From the NCBI RefSeq assembly GCF_020400605.1, contig NZ_JAINRD010000006.1, forward strand, positions 62,001 to 126,000: DNA of 64,000 nucleotides, written 5' to 3'. How positions within the stretch are numbered: the stretch's first letter is position 1; each line of letters opens with the position of its first letter. The notes below the pieces were generated by a model, which was not told where the DNA came from, searched no databases, and saw only the letters and a list, made by a program, of their open reading frames with translations. This DNA is from Streptomyces aculeolatus (lineage in GTDB: Bacteria; Actinomycetota; Actinomycetes; Streptomycetales; Streptomycetaceae). Shown here piece by piece: positions 15,416 to 24,336 of the stretch. The position numbers were made by a program, and so were the translations under genes.

Positions 15416-17634
15416 CCCGCCGCGCTCCGTACCGCCGGTTCCGGCACCGCCGTCTCCAGCACCTCCACCGGCTCCACCCGCACCGCGCTCACCTTGAACT
15501 CCGGCATCCTGCTGCGCGGGTCCAGCGCCGTCCCCGTCAGCAGGTTCGCCCGCCCGTGCCCCGGGAAGTGGAACGGCAGGAACACCGTGTCCGTCCGCAG
15601 CGTCGCCACCAGCCGCACCCGCGCCAGCACCGCCCCCCGCGCCGAGCGCACCCGCGCCAGCTCGCCCTCCGCGAGGCCCGCCCGCGCCGCCGTGTCGGGG
15701 TGCAGCTCCACCGTCGCCTCCGGCGCGGCCCGTACCAGCTCCGGCACCCGGCGGGTCTGCGCGCCGGACTGGTAGTGCTGGAGCTGCCGGCCCGTCGTGG
15801 CCCACAGCGGGAAGCGGTCGTCGCGCGCGTCGGCCGGCTCGCGGTGGTCGACGTCCTGGAAGCGCGCCCTGCCGTCCTCGTGGGCGAAGCGGTCGAGGAA
15901 CAGCCGCGGGGTGCCGGGGTGGGGCGCGGCGCCGTCGGGGGCCTCGGGGCAGGGCCAGTGGAGCGCCTCGCCGGCGTCCAGGCGCGCGTAGCTGATGCCG
16001 CTGTAGTCGGCCGGGCCGCCGCGGGAGGCGCGGCGGAGTTCGTCGAAGACGCGGCGCGGGTCGGCCGGGAAGCGGTCGGGCGGTTCGCCGAGGCGGACGG
16101 CGAGTTCGCGGAGTACGGCCAGGTCGTCGCGTACGCCTTCCGGCGGCGACAGGGCGCGGTGGCGGCGCAGGACGCGGCCCTCCAGGTTGGTGAGCGTGCC
16201 CTCCTCCTCGGCCCACTGGGTGACCGGCAGCACGACGTCGGCCATCGTCGCGGTCTCCGACGGTACGAAGTCCGCGACGACCAGCAGGTCCAGCTCCGCC
16301 AGCCGGCGCTGGACCCGCGCGGCGTCCGGCGCGGAGACCACCGGGTTCGAGCCGAAGACCAGCAGCGCCCGCGGCCCGCCGGCCGTGCCCAGGGCGTCCA
16401 GCAGCTCCGCCGCGCTCAGCCCCGGACCCGGCAGGCTCTCCGGGGCCACGCCCCACACCTCCGCGACGTGCGCGCGCGCCGCCGGGTCCGTGAGGTGCCG
16501 GTAGCCGGGCAACTGGTCGGCCTTCTGGCCGTGTTCGCGGCCGCCCTGCCCGTTGCCCTGCCCGGTCAGGCAGCCGTACCCGGAGCCGGGCCGCCCCGGC
16601 AGCCCCAGCGCCAGCGCGACGTTGACGAACGCCGCCACCGTGTCCGTCCCCTTGCTGTGCTGTTCGGCGCCGCGCCCGGTCAGGACGTACGCGCGCCGCG
16701 CCCCGCTCAGCAGCCGTACCGCCTCCCGCTGCGCGTCGGCCGGCACCCCGGTCACCAGCTCGACGCGCTCCGGCCACCAGCCGGCGGCATGACGCCACGC
16801 GGCGTCGAATCCGGCGGTACGGGCCCTGACGTACTCCTCGTCGACCAGCCCCTCGGTGACGGCGATGTGCAGCAGGCCGAGCGCGAGCGCGAGGTCGGTG
16901 CCGGGGGCGGGCGCCAGGTGGAGCGCGGCGCGCTCCGCGGTGGCGGTGCGGCGCGGGTCGACGACGACGAGGGCGCCGGCCTTGTTGAGGTGGCGCATCA
17001 ACGGGGGCATGGTCTCGGCGGGGTTGGCGCCGGCGAGGAGCACGGTGTCGGCCTCGCCGAGGTCGGTGACGGGGAACGGCAGCCCGCGGTCCAGGCCGAA
17101 GGCCGCGATGCCGGCCGCCGCGGCGGAGGACATGCAGAACCGGCCGTTGTAGTCGATCATCCGGGTGCCGAGCGCCACGCGGGCGAACTTCCCGAGCAGG
17201 TACGCCTTCTCGTTGGTCAGCCCGCCGCCGCCGAAGACGGCGACGGCGTCGGGGCCGTGCGCGGCGCGTATCTCCGCCAGCCGGGCGGCGACCGCGTCCA
17301 GGGCGGTGTCCCAGCCGGCGGGGGCGAGGAGGCCGTCGCGGCCGCGTACGAGAGGGGTACGCAGCCGGTCGGGGGCCCGGAGGACGGCGGGGGCGGTCCA
17401 GCCCTTCTGGCACAGGCCGCCCCGGTTGACGGGGAAGCCGGCGTCGGGCTCGACGCGCAGCGGCTCCTCGGGGCCGGCGCCGGGGTGGAGGCGGGTGCCG
17501 CACTGGAGCGCGCAGTACGGGCAGTGCGTGGCCACCGCGGCCCCCGGGGCCGCCGCGGCCCCGTCGGCCGCCCCGGGACCGGAAGGCGGGTGCGGGGTCG
17601 GCGAGTTCGGTGCGCGCGAGGAGCCACTGCCCAT
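15412..17634 (-). CDS. nasA: Assimilatory nitrate reductase, molybdopterin catalytic subunit
   Basis: Predicted 740-residue cytoplasmic Mo-bis-MGD enzyme reducing nitrate to nitrite. A [4Fe-4S] motif is visible at the N-terminus: C38-x2-C41-x3-C45-x29-C75 (HCPYCALQCG ... GGLCQKGW). Next come RMIDYNGRFCMSSAAAA, holding the Cys position that ligates molybdenum in Nas/Nap enzymes, NPAETMPPLM, VVDPRRTATAERA and QGNGQGGREHGQKADQLPGY. A C-terminal molydopterin-dinucleotide-binding beta-barrel ends the protein (LWATTGRQLQHYQSGAQTRR). There is no Tat signal, consistent with assimilation. It is the first gene of the operon with two FAD proteins; no siroheme nitrite reductase is in the window. Confidence 0.93.
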   Translation of the reverse strand: MGSGSSRAPNSPTPHPPSGPGAADGAAAAPGAAVATHCPYCALQCGTRLHPGAGPEEPLRVEPDAGFPVNRGGLCQKGWTAPAVLRAPDRLRTPLVRGRDGLLAPAGWDTALDAVAARLAEIRAAHGPDAVAVFGGGGLTNEKAYLLGKFARVALGTRMIDYNGRFCMSSAAAAGIAAFGLDRGLPFPVTDLGEADTVLLAGANPAETMPPLMRHLNKAGALVVVDPRRTATAERAALHLAPAPGTDLALALGLLHIAVTEGLVDEEYVRARTAGFDAAWRHAAGWWPERVELVTGVPADAQREAVRLLSGARRAYVLTGRGAEQHSKGTDTVAAFVNVALALGLPGRPGSGYGCLTGQGNGQGGREHGQKADQLPGYRHLTDPAARAHVAEVWGVAPESLPGPGLSAAELLDALGTAGGPRALLVFGSNPVVSAPDAARVQRRLAELDLLVVADFVPSETATMADVVLPVTQWAEEEGTLTNLEGRVLRRHRALSPPEGVRDDLAVLRELAVRLGEPPDRFPADPRRVFDELRRASRGGPADYSGISYARLDAGEALHWPCPEAPDGAAPHPGTPRLFLDRFAHEDGRARFQDVDHREPADARDDRFPLWATTGRQLQHYQSGAQTRRVPELVRAAPEATVELHPDTAARAGLAEGELARVRSARGAVLARVRLVATLRTDTVFLPFHFPGHGRANLLTGTALDPRSRMPEFKVSAVRVEPVEVLETAVPEPAVRSAAG

Positions 17635-17764
17635 CCGGATACCCCACTTCAGGCGTCACCGCTTCGGAGCCGTACGGGCATCATCGCCCGCGGGCGGCGT
17701 CCAGGGGATTGGCAGATTGCTGTCAGTTGCCATATTCCGACTGTGAGGTCGGACATTCCAGGCG

Positions 17765-20068
17765 TCAGGTCGGGAGGTAGCCGGAGAGCGCGGTGCCGTC
17801 GTCGTAGACCACGAAGACGGCTCCGCCGGAGACCAGGACGGCGACCGGCAGGGCCACGTCCTCGGGCTCGCTCCCCTTGAACTCCACCGCGAAGCTCCGC
17901 CTGGTGACGGCCCCGTCCGGGTCGCCCGCGGGCGTCGCGTAGACGGTGGCGCCCTGGTACGCCAGCAGCCGGCCGCCCGCCTGCAGCACGGCCTCGGGGG
18001 GCGAGTCGGTGATCCCCTCCCTGTCCCACACCCGCTCGCCGGAGGCGAGGTCGTAGCGCGCGAGCCTGCCGTCTTCCTGGTTCAGCAGGAGGGTCCCGTC
18101 GTCGTCGAGGACGGGCGGTGTGCGCACGGGCACGTCCGGGGCGATCGTCCGGAGCTTCTCCAGCGTGTCGGCCGTCCGTACCGTCGCGCCCGTCTCACCG
18201 GTGAGGTCGGGCGGCTCCCAGCAGACCACCCAGGTGTCCCGGACGGCGAAGTCGCGGCAGCGGGTACGCCCCGTGCGCTCGCCCGAGCGGAGGCCGACGG
18301 CGCTGACGTCCGCGGCGTACCCGGCCGACGGGTCGCTCGGGGCCAGCGCGTGGGTGAGGTAGGCGCGGCCGTCGACGGCGGAGACGGTGAAGACCATCTC
18401 GTCCTCGAACGACCACAGTTCCTTCCGGTCGCCGGCGGTCCGCAACGCGGTGACCGTCGACATGCCCTCCGGTGCCAGTTGCGACATGACCAGCACACCG
18501 TCGAGGACCGCGAGCCCCTGCACCTGCTCGCCCGACCCGGGTTCGTCCCACAGCGGTTCGCCCGACCGGAGCTCCACGGCGGTGACGCCGTCGTGGTGGG
18601 GCAGGTAGGCAACGCCGCCTTCGATCACCGGCGGCGGGTACATCGCGGTGTCCTCGTTCTCGCGCGAGCCCGGCGCGGTCCACATCCCCGTGCCGTCGGA
18701 CGCGTCGAGACCGACGGCGCCGCCCTCGGCGGTGGTGCAGACCAGGACGCGGCCGCCCAGGGCGCAGCCGTTGACGCGGGGCAGGGAGGCGTTCCAGGGG
18801 CTCCAGCCCGGCGGGCGGCGCTCCGGCCGCAGGGCGTCGTCGCCGAAGTCTCCCGTGCGGACGGCCGCGCCGCCGTCGGTGACGACGGGCGGCCCGTCCT
18901 TCTCGGCGCCGCCGGCGCCGGAGCCCCCGCCGCCGCTCCCGCCCGCGCCGCCGGCACCGGCCCCGCCGCCGCCCGCGGAGCCCCCGCCCTCGCCCCCCGC
19001 CGGCAGGGTCGCCAGCAGCACCACCGTGACCACCGCGGCCACGGCGGCCACCGCCGCGAGAGCCCACCGGGCGCTCGCCCCGGGCGGCCTGGCCGTACGG
19101 GCGGGCCTCCCGGGCACCGCGGCCGGCCGGTGCGGCGGCGGCGCGGGCGTCGCCGCGGCGATGCCGGCCGCCGTCCGCTCGTACCCGGTGATCAGCTGCC
19201 CGACCCGGGGCGGCCACGGGAAGCCGCTGTCCGGCGCCGCGACGGGGGAGTCCGCGCCGAGCACCGCGGCCAGGGTGCCGACGTCGATGCGCTCGTCCGG
19301 GTCCCGGCGCAGGCACGCGGCGATGGTCTCGCGCAGCGGTTCCGGCACCCCGCTGAGGTCCGCCTCCGCGCGGGCGATACGGAAGATGACGGCCGCGGCC
19401 TCCTCGTCCTCGAACGGGCCGTGCCCGGTCGCCGCGAAGCACAGCACGGAGCCGAGGCTGAACACGTCGCTCGCGGGTCCGATCACCTGCGCGCCGGTGA
19501 CCTGCTCGGGGGACATGAAGCCGGGGGTGCCGACGACCATCCCGGTGGCGGTGAGCGCTGTCGCGTCGAAGGCCCGGGCGATCCCGAAGTCGATGACCCG
19601 CGGACCGCCGGCGGCGAGCAGCACGTTGCCTGGCTTGAGATCCCGGTGGAGCACCCGCGCGGCATGGATGCTCCCCAGCGCCGCGGCCAGTTCTGCGCCC
19701 AGCATCCGCACCGCGCCGTACGGCAGCGGCCCGCAGGTCCGCACCGCGTCCGCCAGCGCGGGCCCCGGCACGTACTCCGTGGCCAGCCAGGGGCGCGCCG
19801 CCCGCACCTCGGCGTCGAGCACGGCCGCCGTACGGGGGTCCGTGACGGCCCGCGCCGCCTCGACCTCGCGCCGGAACCGGATCCGGAACTCCTCGTCGGC
19901 GCCGGCGTCCCGACGGATCGTCTTGACCGCGGCCAGCTCCGGCTCCCGCGCTCCCGCGGCGCGGCGGCGCGCCAGGTACACCTCTCCCATGCCGCCGGCG
20001 CCGAGTCGCGCCAGCAGCTGGAAGGGGCCGATGTACCCGCCCCGGCCGGGCGGCAGCGGTTCGAGCAC
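17765..20068 (-). CDS. Ser/Thr protein kinase with transmembrane helix and PQQ-type beta-propeller (second of tandem pair)
   Basis: Predicted 767-residue receptor-like kinase starting at a GTG one base after the stop of the upstream kinase. The kinase domain has the glycine loop LGAGGMGEVY (about 22-31), catalytic Lys49, HRDLKPGN (141-148) and DFG (160-162), so it should be active. A proline-rich juxtamembrane part, one transmembrane helix (RWALAAVAAVAAVVTVVLLA) and a Gly-rich spacer follow. The C-terminal region consists of PQQ/quinoprotein-type repeats (VGLDASDGTGMW, ELRSGEPLWDE, DLASGERVWDRE), probably an extracellular beta-propeller sensor. It is paralogous to the upstream gene. Ligand and substrate proteins are unknown. 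Confidence 0.9.
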   Translation of the reverse strand: MLEPLPPGRGGYIGPFQLLARLGAGGMGEVYLARRRAAGAREPELAAVKTIRRDAGADEEFRIRFRREVEAARAVTDPRTAAVLDAEVRAARPWLATEYVPGPALADAVRTCGPLPYGAVRMLGAELAAALGSIHAARVLHRDLKPGNVLLAAGGPRVIDFGIARAFDATALTATGMVVGTPGFMSPEQVTGAQVIGPASDVFSLGSVLCFAATGHGPFEDEEAAAVIFRIARAEADLSGVPEPLRETIAACLRRDPDERIDVGTLAAVLGADSPVAAPDSGFPWPPRVGQLITGYERTAAGIAAATPAPPPHRPAAVPGRPARTARPPGASARWALAAVAAVAAVVTVVLLATLPAGGEGGGSAGGGGAGAGGAGGSGGGGSGAGGAEKDGPPVVTDGGAAVRTGDFGDDALRPERRPPGWSPWNASLPRVNGCALGGRVLVCTTAEGGAVGLDASDGTGMWTAPGSRENEDTAMYPPPVIEGGVAYLPHHDGVTAVELRSGEPLWDEPGSGEQVQGLAVLDGVLVMSQLAPEGMSTVTALRTAGDRKELWSFEDEMVFTVSAVDGRAYLTHALAPSDPSAGYAADVSAVGLRSGERTGRTRCRDFAVRDTWVVCWEPPDLTGETGATVRTADTLEKLRTIAPDVPVRTPPVLDDDGTLLLNQEDGRLARYDLASGERVWDREGITDSPPEAVLQAGGRLLAYQGATVYATPAGDPDGAVTRRSFAVEFKGSEPEDVALPVAVLVSGGAVFVVYDDGTALSGYLPT

Positions 20069-20069
20069 G

Positions 20070-22499
20070 TCAACTCCCCGCGCGCCGGGGCGCGTCCGGC
20101 AGCGGCACCGAGACGATCGTCCCCCGGTCGTAGACGATGTGGACCACGCCGCCCAGCGGCAGCACCCAGGGGTGGCGGGGGATGTCCGACACGGCGAGGC
20201 CGTCGCTGATGCTCCACTCCGGCCTGGGCCGGCCGCCCGGGGCGCCGTCGATCCTCACGCGGAGCGGTTCCGCACCGGGGTCGTCGAGCGGCAGCACGTA
20301 CAGCTCGGAGGCGTCGGCGAAGACGATGCGGTCGTCGGCGATCAGCGGGGGCGGCACCAGGGGATACGGCCCGAGTGACTCCTCGCCGAACGGGAACCGC
20401 CGCTGGACCCGGGCGGTTTCGCGGTCCATGACGAGGATGTCGCCGCCGAAGAAGTCGGACGCGATCACCGACGATTCACCGACCGAGCCGATCAGCGTGT
20501 TCGTGTCGATGCCGGGCGCCCGGACCGTCGCCTCGGGCCGCAGGGTGCGTGCGTCGTGCCGGACGAGCGTCCACGTCCAGTCGTCCCCGCCCTCCTTCAG
20601 GGCCGTCGCGCAGTACGCGCCGTCGCCCTGCACCCGCACCTGGTCGCAGCCGTCGTCGTACGGCGGGGACTCGGCCAGGGTGTCGCCGGATTCCGGGTCG
20701 TAGGCGATCAGTCCCAGGTCGGTACGGGCGTAGAGGCGGCCGTGCGCGTACGTCGTCGCCGCGAACGTCTTGACGCGGCGCCCCGCCATGGGGAGGTCCT
20801 CGTTGGTGAGGTTGCGGCGCCACAGCTCCCGGCCGCTGTCGAGGTCGTAGGCGACGACCTTCTCGCTCGCGGTGGCGAACACCTTGCCGTCCGCCACCAC
20901 GGGGCGGCCGAAGTTGTCCCCCTTGTAGCCGCCGACCGCGTCCTTGTGCCGCTTCTGCCAGCGGAGGCGCCCCGTCGCGGCGTCCCGCACCTGGAGGCGG
21001 CCGAAGGTGCCGAAGGCGGCGACGCCGTCGCGGACCGTGGGGAACCCGCCGTCTCCCGGCATGAAGAGGTTGCCCGCGGCCCCGGCGTACGTCGCCTCCC
21101 TGAAGCTGCCCTTGCTGCCGGGCTCGGCGCCGGTGCGCCACAGGGGGTGCCCGTCCGCCGCGCTCACCCCCTCGTACGAACCGTCGACCAGCTGGCAGAC
21201 GATGGCGGCCGTGTCGGCGGCGCAGCCCATCGGCGGCTGGGAGAGCTTGCCCCGCCACTGCCGCCACCCCTCGGGGCGCTGGCTGCGGTCCTGCGGGATC
21301 ACGCCGGAGCCGTCCACGCCGCCCAGTGCGTCGACGCCGTCGACCAGGGCCCTTGTCCCGTCGCCGCCGTCTCCGTCCTCCTCCCCGGCGCCCGGACCGG
21401 CGGAGCCGCCGCCGGAGCCGTCCGGCGAGAACGGGTCCAGCACGACGACCCCGCCGGCGAACAGCGCGGCCACCGCCAGCCCCGCGGCGCCGACCAGGAC
21501 CGCGCGCCGCCAACGCGGCGGCCGGGTCCGCCGGGGTGCCCCCACCGGAGGCGCGGACGGCTGCGTCGGCAGGTGGTGCAGCGAGCCGCCGGGGACCCGG
21601 CGCAGCCGGTCGGCGGCCTCCTCGTACTCGGCGATCCGGGCCCGTACGGGCGGAGGCCACGCCACCGTGCCGGGGGCAGCGTCGAGGCCGGCGGCGAGGC
21701 CGGTCGCGAGGTCGTCCGGCGTGGGGCGCTGCCCGGGGTCCTTGTCCAGGCAGCGCGCCAATAACTCCCGCAACCCCGCGGGCACCCGCTCCAGATCGGG
21801 CTCCTCCGCGGCGATGCGGTAGAGCACCGCCGCCGGCTGGCCCTCCCCGAACGGGCCGTGCCCGGTCGCGGCGAAGCACAGCACGGCGCCGAGGGAGAAC
21901 ACGTCCGAGGCCGCGACGACCGATCTGCTGCCCGCGACGTGCTCCGGGGACATGAAGCCCGGGGTGCCGACGAGCGAGCCCGTCGACGTCAGCGTGGTCA
22001 CGCCCCCGGCGCGGGCGATACCGAAGTCGATCACCCGCACGCCGGCGGCGGAGAGCAGTACGTTGGCCGGCTTGAGGTCGCGGTGCAGCACCTGCGCCGC
22101 GTGGATCGCCCGCAGCGCCGCGGCGAGCCCAGCGCCCAGGGCCCTGACGGTCCGCTCGGGCAGCGGGCCGGTGCGCCGCACCGCCTCGCCGAGGCCGGGG
22201 CCGGGTACGTACTCGGTGGCCAGCCAGGGGGGTTCGCCGTCCGCGGCACCGCCGAGCAGCTCGGCAACGTGCGCGCCGCCGACCCTTCCCGCCAGCTCGA
22301 TCTCGCGGTGGAACCGGCGCCGGAAGGCCGCGTCGTCAGCCAGCTCGGGGCGTACGGTCTTGACGGCCGCCAGCCGGTCCCGGCCGCCGGCGGACTCCCG
22401 GCCCACGTAGACCTCGCCCATGCCGCCGGCGCCGAGACGCGCCAGCAGTTCGTACGGGCCGATGTGGCGTGGCGCGTTCGCGTCCAGCGGCTGCAGCAA
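20070..22499 (-). CDS. Ser/Thr protein kinase with transmembrane helix and PQQ-type beta-propeller (first of tandem pair)
   Basis: Predicted 809-residue kinase with a TTG start at 22499 supported by AGGAG six bases upstream. Glycine loop LGAGGMGEVY (22-31), Lys47, HRDLKPAN (139-146) and DFG (158-160) are complete. The activation segment GTPGFMSPEH is the usual PASTA/PknB-like type. A transmembrane helix (RRAVLVGAAGLAVAALFAGG) leads to an acidic Gly-rich spacer and PQQ-like propeller blades (YDLDSGRELWRRN, VRDAATGRLRWQK, YDPESGDTLAE). The downstream kinase begins one base past this stop, so both are co-translated. A shared signal read by two related outside propellers is a reasonable inference. 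Confidence 0.9.
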   Translation of the reverse strand: MLQPLDANAPRHIGPYELLARLGAGGMGEVYVGRESAGGRDRLAAVKTVRPELADDAAFRRRFHREIELAGRVGGAHVAELLGGAADGEPPWLATEYVPGPGLGEAVRRTGPLPERTVRALGAGLAAALRAIHAAQVLHRDLKPANVLLSAAGVRVIDFGIARAGGVTTLTSTGSLVGTPGFMSPEHVAGSRSVVAASDVFSLGAVLCFAATGHGPFGEGQPAAVLYRIAAEEPDLERVPAGLRELLARCLDKDPGQRPTPDDLATGLAAGLDAAPGTVAWPPPVRARIAEYEEAADRLRRVPGGSLHHLPTQPSAPPVGAPRRTRPPRWRRAVLVGAAGLAVAALFAGGVVVLDPFSPDGSGGGSAGPGAGEEDGDGGDGTRALVDGVDALGGVDGSGVIPQDRSQRPEGWRQWRGKLSQPPMGCAADTAAIVCQLVDGSYEGVSAADGHPLWRTGAEPGSKGSFREATYAGAAGNLFMPGDGGFPTVRDGVAAFGTFGRLQVRDAATGRLRWQKRHKDAVGGYKGDNFGRPVVADGKVFATASEKVVAYDLDSGRELWRRNLTNEDLPMAGRRVKTFAATTYAHGRLYARTDLGLIAYDPESGDTLAESPPYDDGCDQVRVQGDGAYCATALKEGGDDWTWTLVRHDARTLRPEATVRAPGIDTNTLIGSVGESSVIASDFFGGDILVMDRETARVQRRFPFGEESLGPYPLVPPPLIADDRIVFADASELYVLPLDDPGAEPLRVRIDGAPGGRPRPEWSISDGLAVSDIPRHPWVLPLGGVVHIVYDRGTIVSVPLPDAPRRAGS

Positions 22500-22649
22500 G
22501 CCCCACTCCTCCGCACGGACCGGACCGACGCACCAAGTCTGGCACGCGGCCGACCCGTTGCCACCTCACGTGCCTCGCCACCGTCCACGTCCTCGACACC
22601 CGCCAGTACCGCAGCGGCCAGACCACCACCCTCGGACAGGCCGGCGACG

Positions 22650-23132
22650 CTACGAGCTGAAGCTTGCGCGGAGGTCGTTGAGGACGGTGCCGGAGAAGGG
22701 GTCGGTGGCCGGGTCGTCGGGGGTGAGGAGGGTGACCACGAAGAACCCGGTCAGCATGAGGCCGATGGACTCGACCGACTCGGCGACCGGCTCCGGGACG
22801 CCGGAGACGCCGGTGACCGCGCGGGCCGTCAGGGGACCGCCGTGGCGCGAGTAGAAGAGGGCGAACGGCCCCTCGCGGGTGCCGTCCAGCGCGTACCCCT
22901 CGTCCTCCCAGTGCTGCTCCATCGCGGCGTCGCGGGCGAAGCCGAGGATGTGCGACCCGGACGCGCCCGGCTCCTCCGGCAGTTGCCAGCTTGCCGGCGC
23001 GGCGTCGTCCAGAGGCGTCCCGTTCAGGGAGAGGCGCGGCCAGCGGCGCGTCCGGCGTACGAGGAACCGCCGCGCGGCCTCGGGGAAGCCGAGGTCCGCG
23101 AGGAAGTCGGTGGGGTATCCGGTCAGGTCCAC
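22650..23132 (-). CDS. Conserved hypothetical protein, 160 residues
   Basis: GTG start at 23132 with AGGAG five bases upstream; protein begins VDLTGYPTDFLADLG and ends LNDLRASFSS. No signal peptide or clear membrane segment, although GLMLTGFFVVTLL is hydrophobic. Slightly acidic with many Trp/Phe. The layout (short globular protein with HILGFARDAAMEQHWEDEGYALDG) recalls SMI1/SUKH-like or type VII/RHS immunity proteins, but I do not recognise a family. It is divergent from the IclR gene and lies upstream of the kinase pair in the same direction, separated by 150 bp. Confidence 0.65.
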   Translation of the reverse strand: MDLTGYPTDFLADLGFPEAARRFLVRRTRRWPRLSLNGTPLDDAAPASWQLPEEPGASGSHILGFARDAAMEQHWEDEGYALDGTREGPFALFYSRHGGPLTARAVTGVSGVPEPVAESVESIGLMLTGFFVVTLLTPDDPATDPFSGTVLNDLRASFSS

Positions 23133-23329
23133 GGTTGCTCCTGTTGCGATGCCGGCTCAGGGTTCCAGCATCCTGCTCCCGGAGCGGCCGGGCCGTGTCG
23201 GCGGGGCGCCGCGCGCGTGCGGAGCACCCCGCTCCCGGGGGCGGGCGTGGGTGTGAAGTGACTGCTCATGGGGCCTTGTGTGATACTTCCTGGCGGTGCG
23301 GAGAGGCTGCGAGGAGAGGACCGGGCTCG

Positions 23330-24166
23330 ATGGCGACCGGAGAGGCGTCGGAGCCGGCGGGCCCGGCCGGGCGGGGCGGCGCGGAGGCCGCCGCCGGTGC
23401 GGGGCGGGGCGCGCAGGGGCCCGGGACCGTGCAGATCGTGGACCACGCGCTCATGGTGCTCAAGGCCATCGCGGAGGCCGACCGGCCGCGCGGTGTGCGT
23501 GAGCTGAGCCGCGACCTGGAGATCAGCAAGAGTTCCACGCAGCGCATCCTCGCCTCCCTGGAGAAGGTGGGCCTGGCCGTCGCCGACGAGGCCACCCGCA
23601 AGTACGTCGTGGGGCCCGCCGCGCTCACCCTCGCCTGGAAGCACGCGGACAACAGCGACCTGGTCAGCGCCGCCACCGGCACGACCGCCCGGATCGCCGC
23701 CGTGACCGGCGAGACCGCCTGCATCTCCACGATCGTCGACGGCCGCCGCGTGACCGTGCACGAGGCCGAGAGCTCGCAGCCGCTGCGGCTGATCACCGGC
23801 GTGGGCCGGCCCTACTCGCTGTTCTCCGGCGCCACCGGCCGGGTCCTCATGTCCCTGCTGCCCGCGGACGAGCTGGGCCGGCTGGTGGCGGAGCATGTCG
23901 CCGGCGGTCCGGACGAGACGGCCGGGGACCGGATTCTGGGACAGGTCGCCGAGGTCCGCGCGAACGGTTACGCGCTGAGCCGCAGCGAGTGGATCGCCGG
24001 CGGCTGCGGCGTGGCCGTACCCATCGGCACGCAGGGCAGCCTCGTCGCCGCCCTCAGCATCTACGGGCCGGAAGCCCGGCTCACCGACGAGCGCATGGCG
24101 GAGCTGGTGCCGGCGCTGCAGAAGGCGGCGGCCGAGATCGCCCTCCGCTGGCGGCAGCCCGCCTGA
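23330..24166 (+). CDS. IclR-family transcriptional regulator
   Basis: Predicted 278-residue regulator. The ATG at 23330 follows GAGGAGAGGA. After an Ala/Gly-rich leader, the winged helix-turn-helix runs about residues 40-100 (RGVRELSRDLEISKSSTQRI, LASLEKVGLAV). The C-terminal IclR effector domain is complete (TGETACISTIVDGRRVTVHE, SLFSGATGRVLMSLLP, ANGYALSRSEWIAGGCGVAV). IclR proteins bind small organic acids or aromatic metabolites and control adjacent catabolic genes. It ends in a T-tailed terminator (24192-24229) just upstream of the catabolic operon promoter, where direct repeats (24280-24316) are its likely site. Confidence 0.92.
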   Translation: MATGEASEPAGPAGRGGAEAAAGAGRGAQGPGTVQIVDHALMVLKAIAEADRPRGVRELSRDLEISKSSTQRILASLEKVGLAVADEATRKYVVGPAALTLAWKHADNSDLVSAATGTTARIAAVTGETACISTIVDGRRVTVHEAESSQPLRLITGVGRPYSLFSGATGRVLMSLLPADELGRLVAEHVAGGPDETAGDRILGQVAEVRANGYALSRSEWIAGGCGVAVPIGTQGSLVAALSIYGPEARLTDERMAELVPALQKAAAEIALRWRQPA

Positions 24167-24191
24167 GCCTGCGACTCACCAGCGATTTCCG

Positions 24192-24229
24192 GCCGGTCCG
24201 GCGCCCCGTAGGCGTCTGACCGGCTTTTT
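24192..24229 (+). terminator. Rho-independent terminator after the IclR gene
   Basis: GCCGGTC (24192-24198) pairs with GACCGGC (24218-24224), with an inner GCGCC/GGCGT stem, directly followed by TTTTT. One of the few classical T-tailed terminators in this GC-rich window; it separates the regulator from the operon. Confidence 0.85.
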
Positions 24230-24258
24230 CGTGCCCGCATCCTTCTCTTCACACCCCA

Positions 24259-24287
24259 TTGACCTGCCCAAAAGCGGAAGGTACGGT
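24259..24287 (+). promoter_or_regulatory. Promoter of the catabolic operon
   Basis: TTGACC (24259-24264), 17-base spacer, TACGGT (24282-24287). The -10 lies within the first of two direct repeats, so a protein binding them would exclude RNA polymerase. Confidence 0.65.
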
Positions 24288-24316
24288 GTCCCAATCAGTC
24301 TTGGTACAGTGTCCCA
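24280..24316. promoter_or_regulatory. Direct repeats GGTACRGTGTCCCA, likely IclR-regulator operator
   Basis: ggtacggtgtccca (24280-24293) and ggtacagtgtccca (24303-24316) differ at one base and are spaced 23 bp start to start, about two helical turns. They overlap and follow the -10 of the operon promoter. Given the adjacent IclR gene, they are the best candidates for its binding site. Confidence 0.65.
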
Positions 24317-24336
24317 GAACTTGAGGTGAGCCTCTG

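Noticed and set aside
15556..17880. 774-codon plus-strand open frame opposite nasA
   Set aside because: Shadow of the molybdopterin enzyme; composition typical of antisense high-GC DNA and no recognisable domain.
22560..22660. Short plus-strand frame reading VLDTRQYRS, like alkaline phosphatase PhoD
   Set aside because: Only nine residues match and no other PhoD motif is nearby; it lies in the upstream region of the kinase gene and is probably chance.
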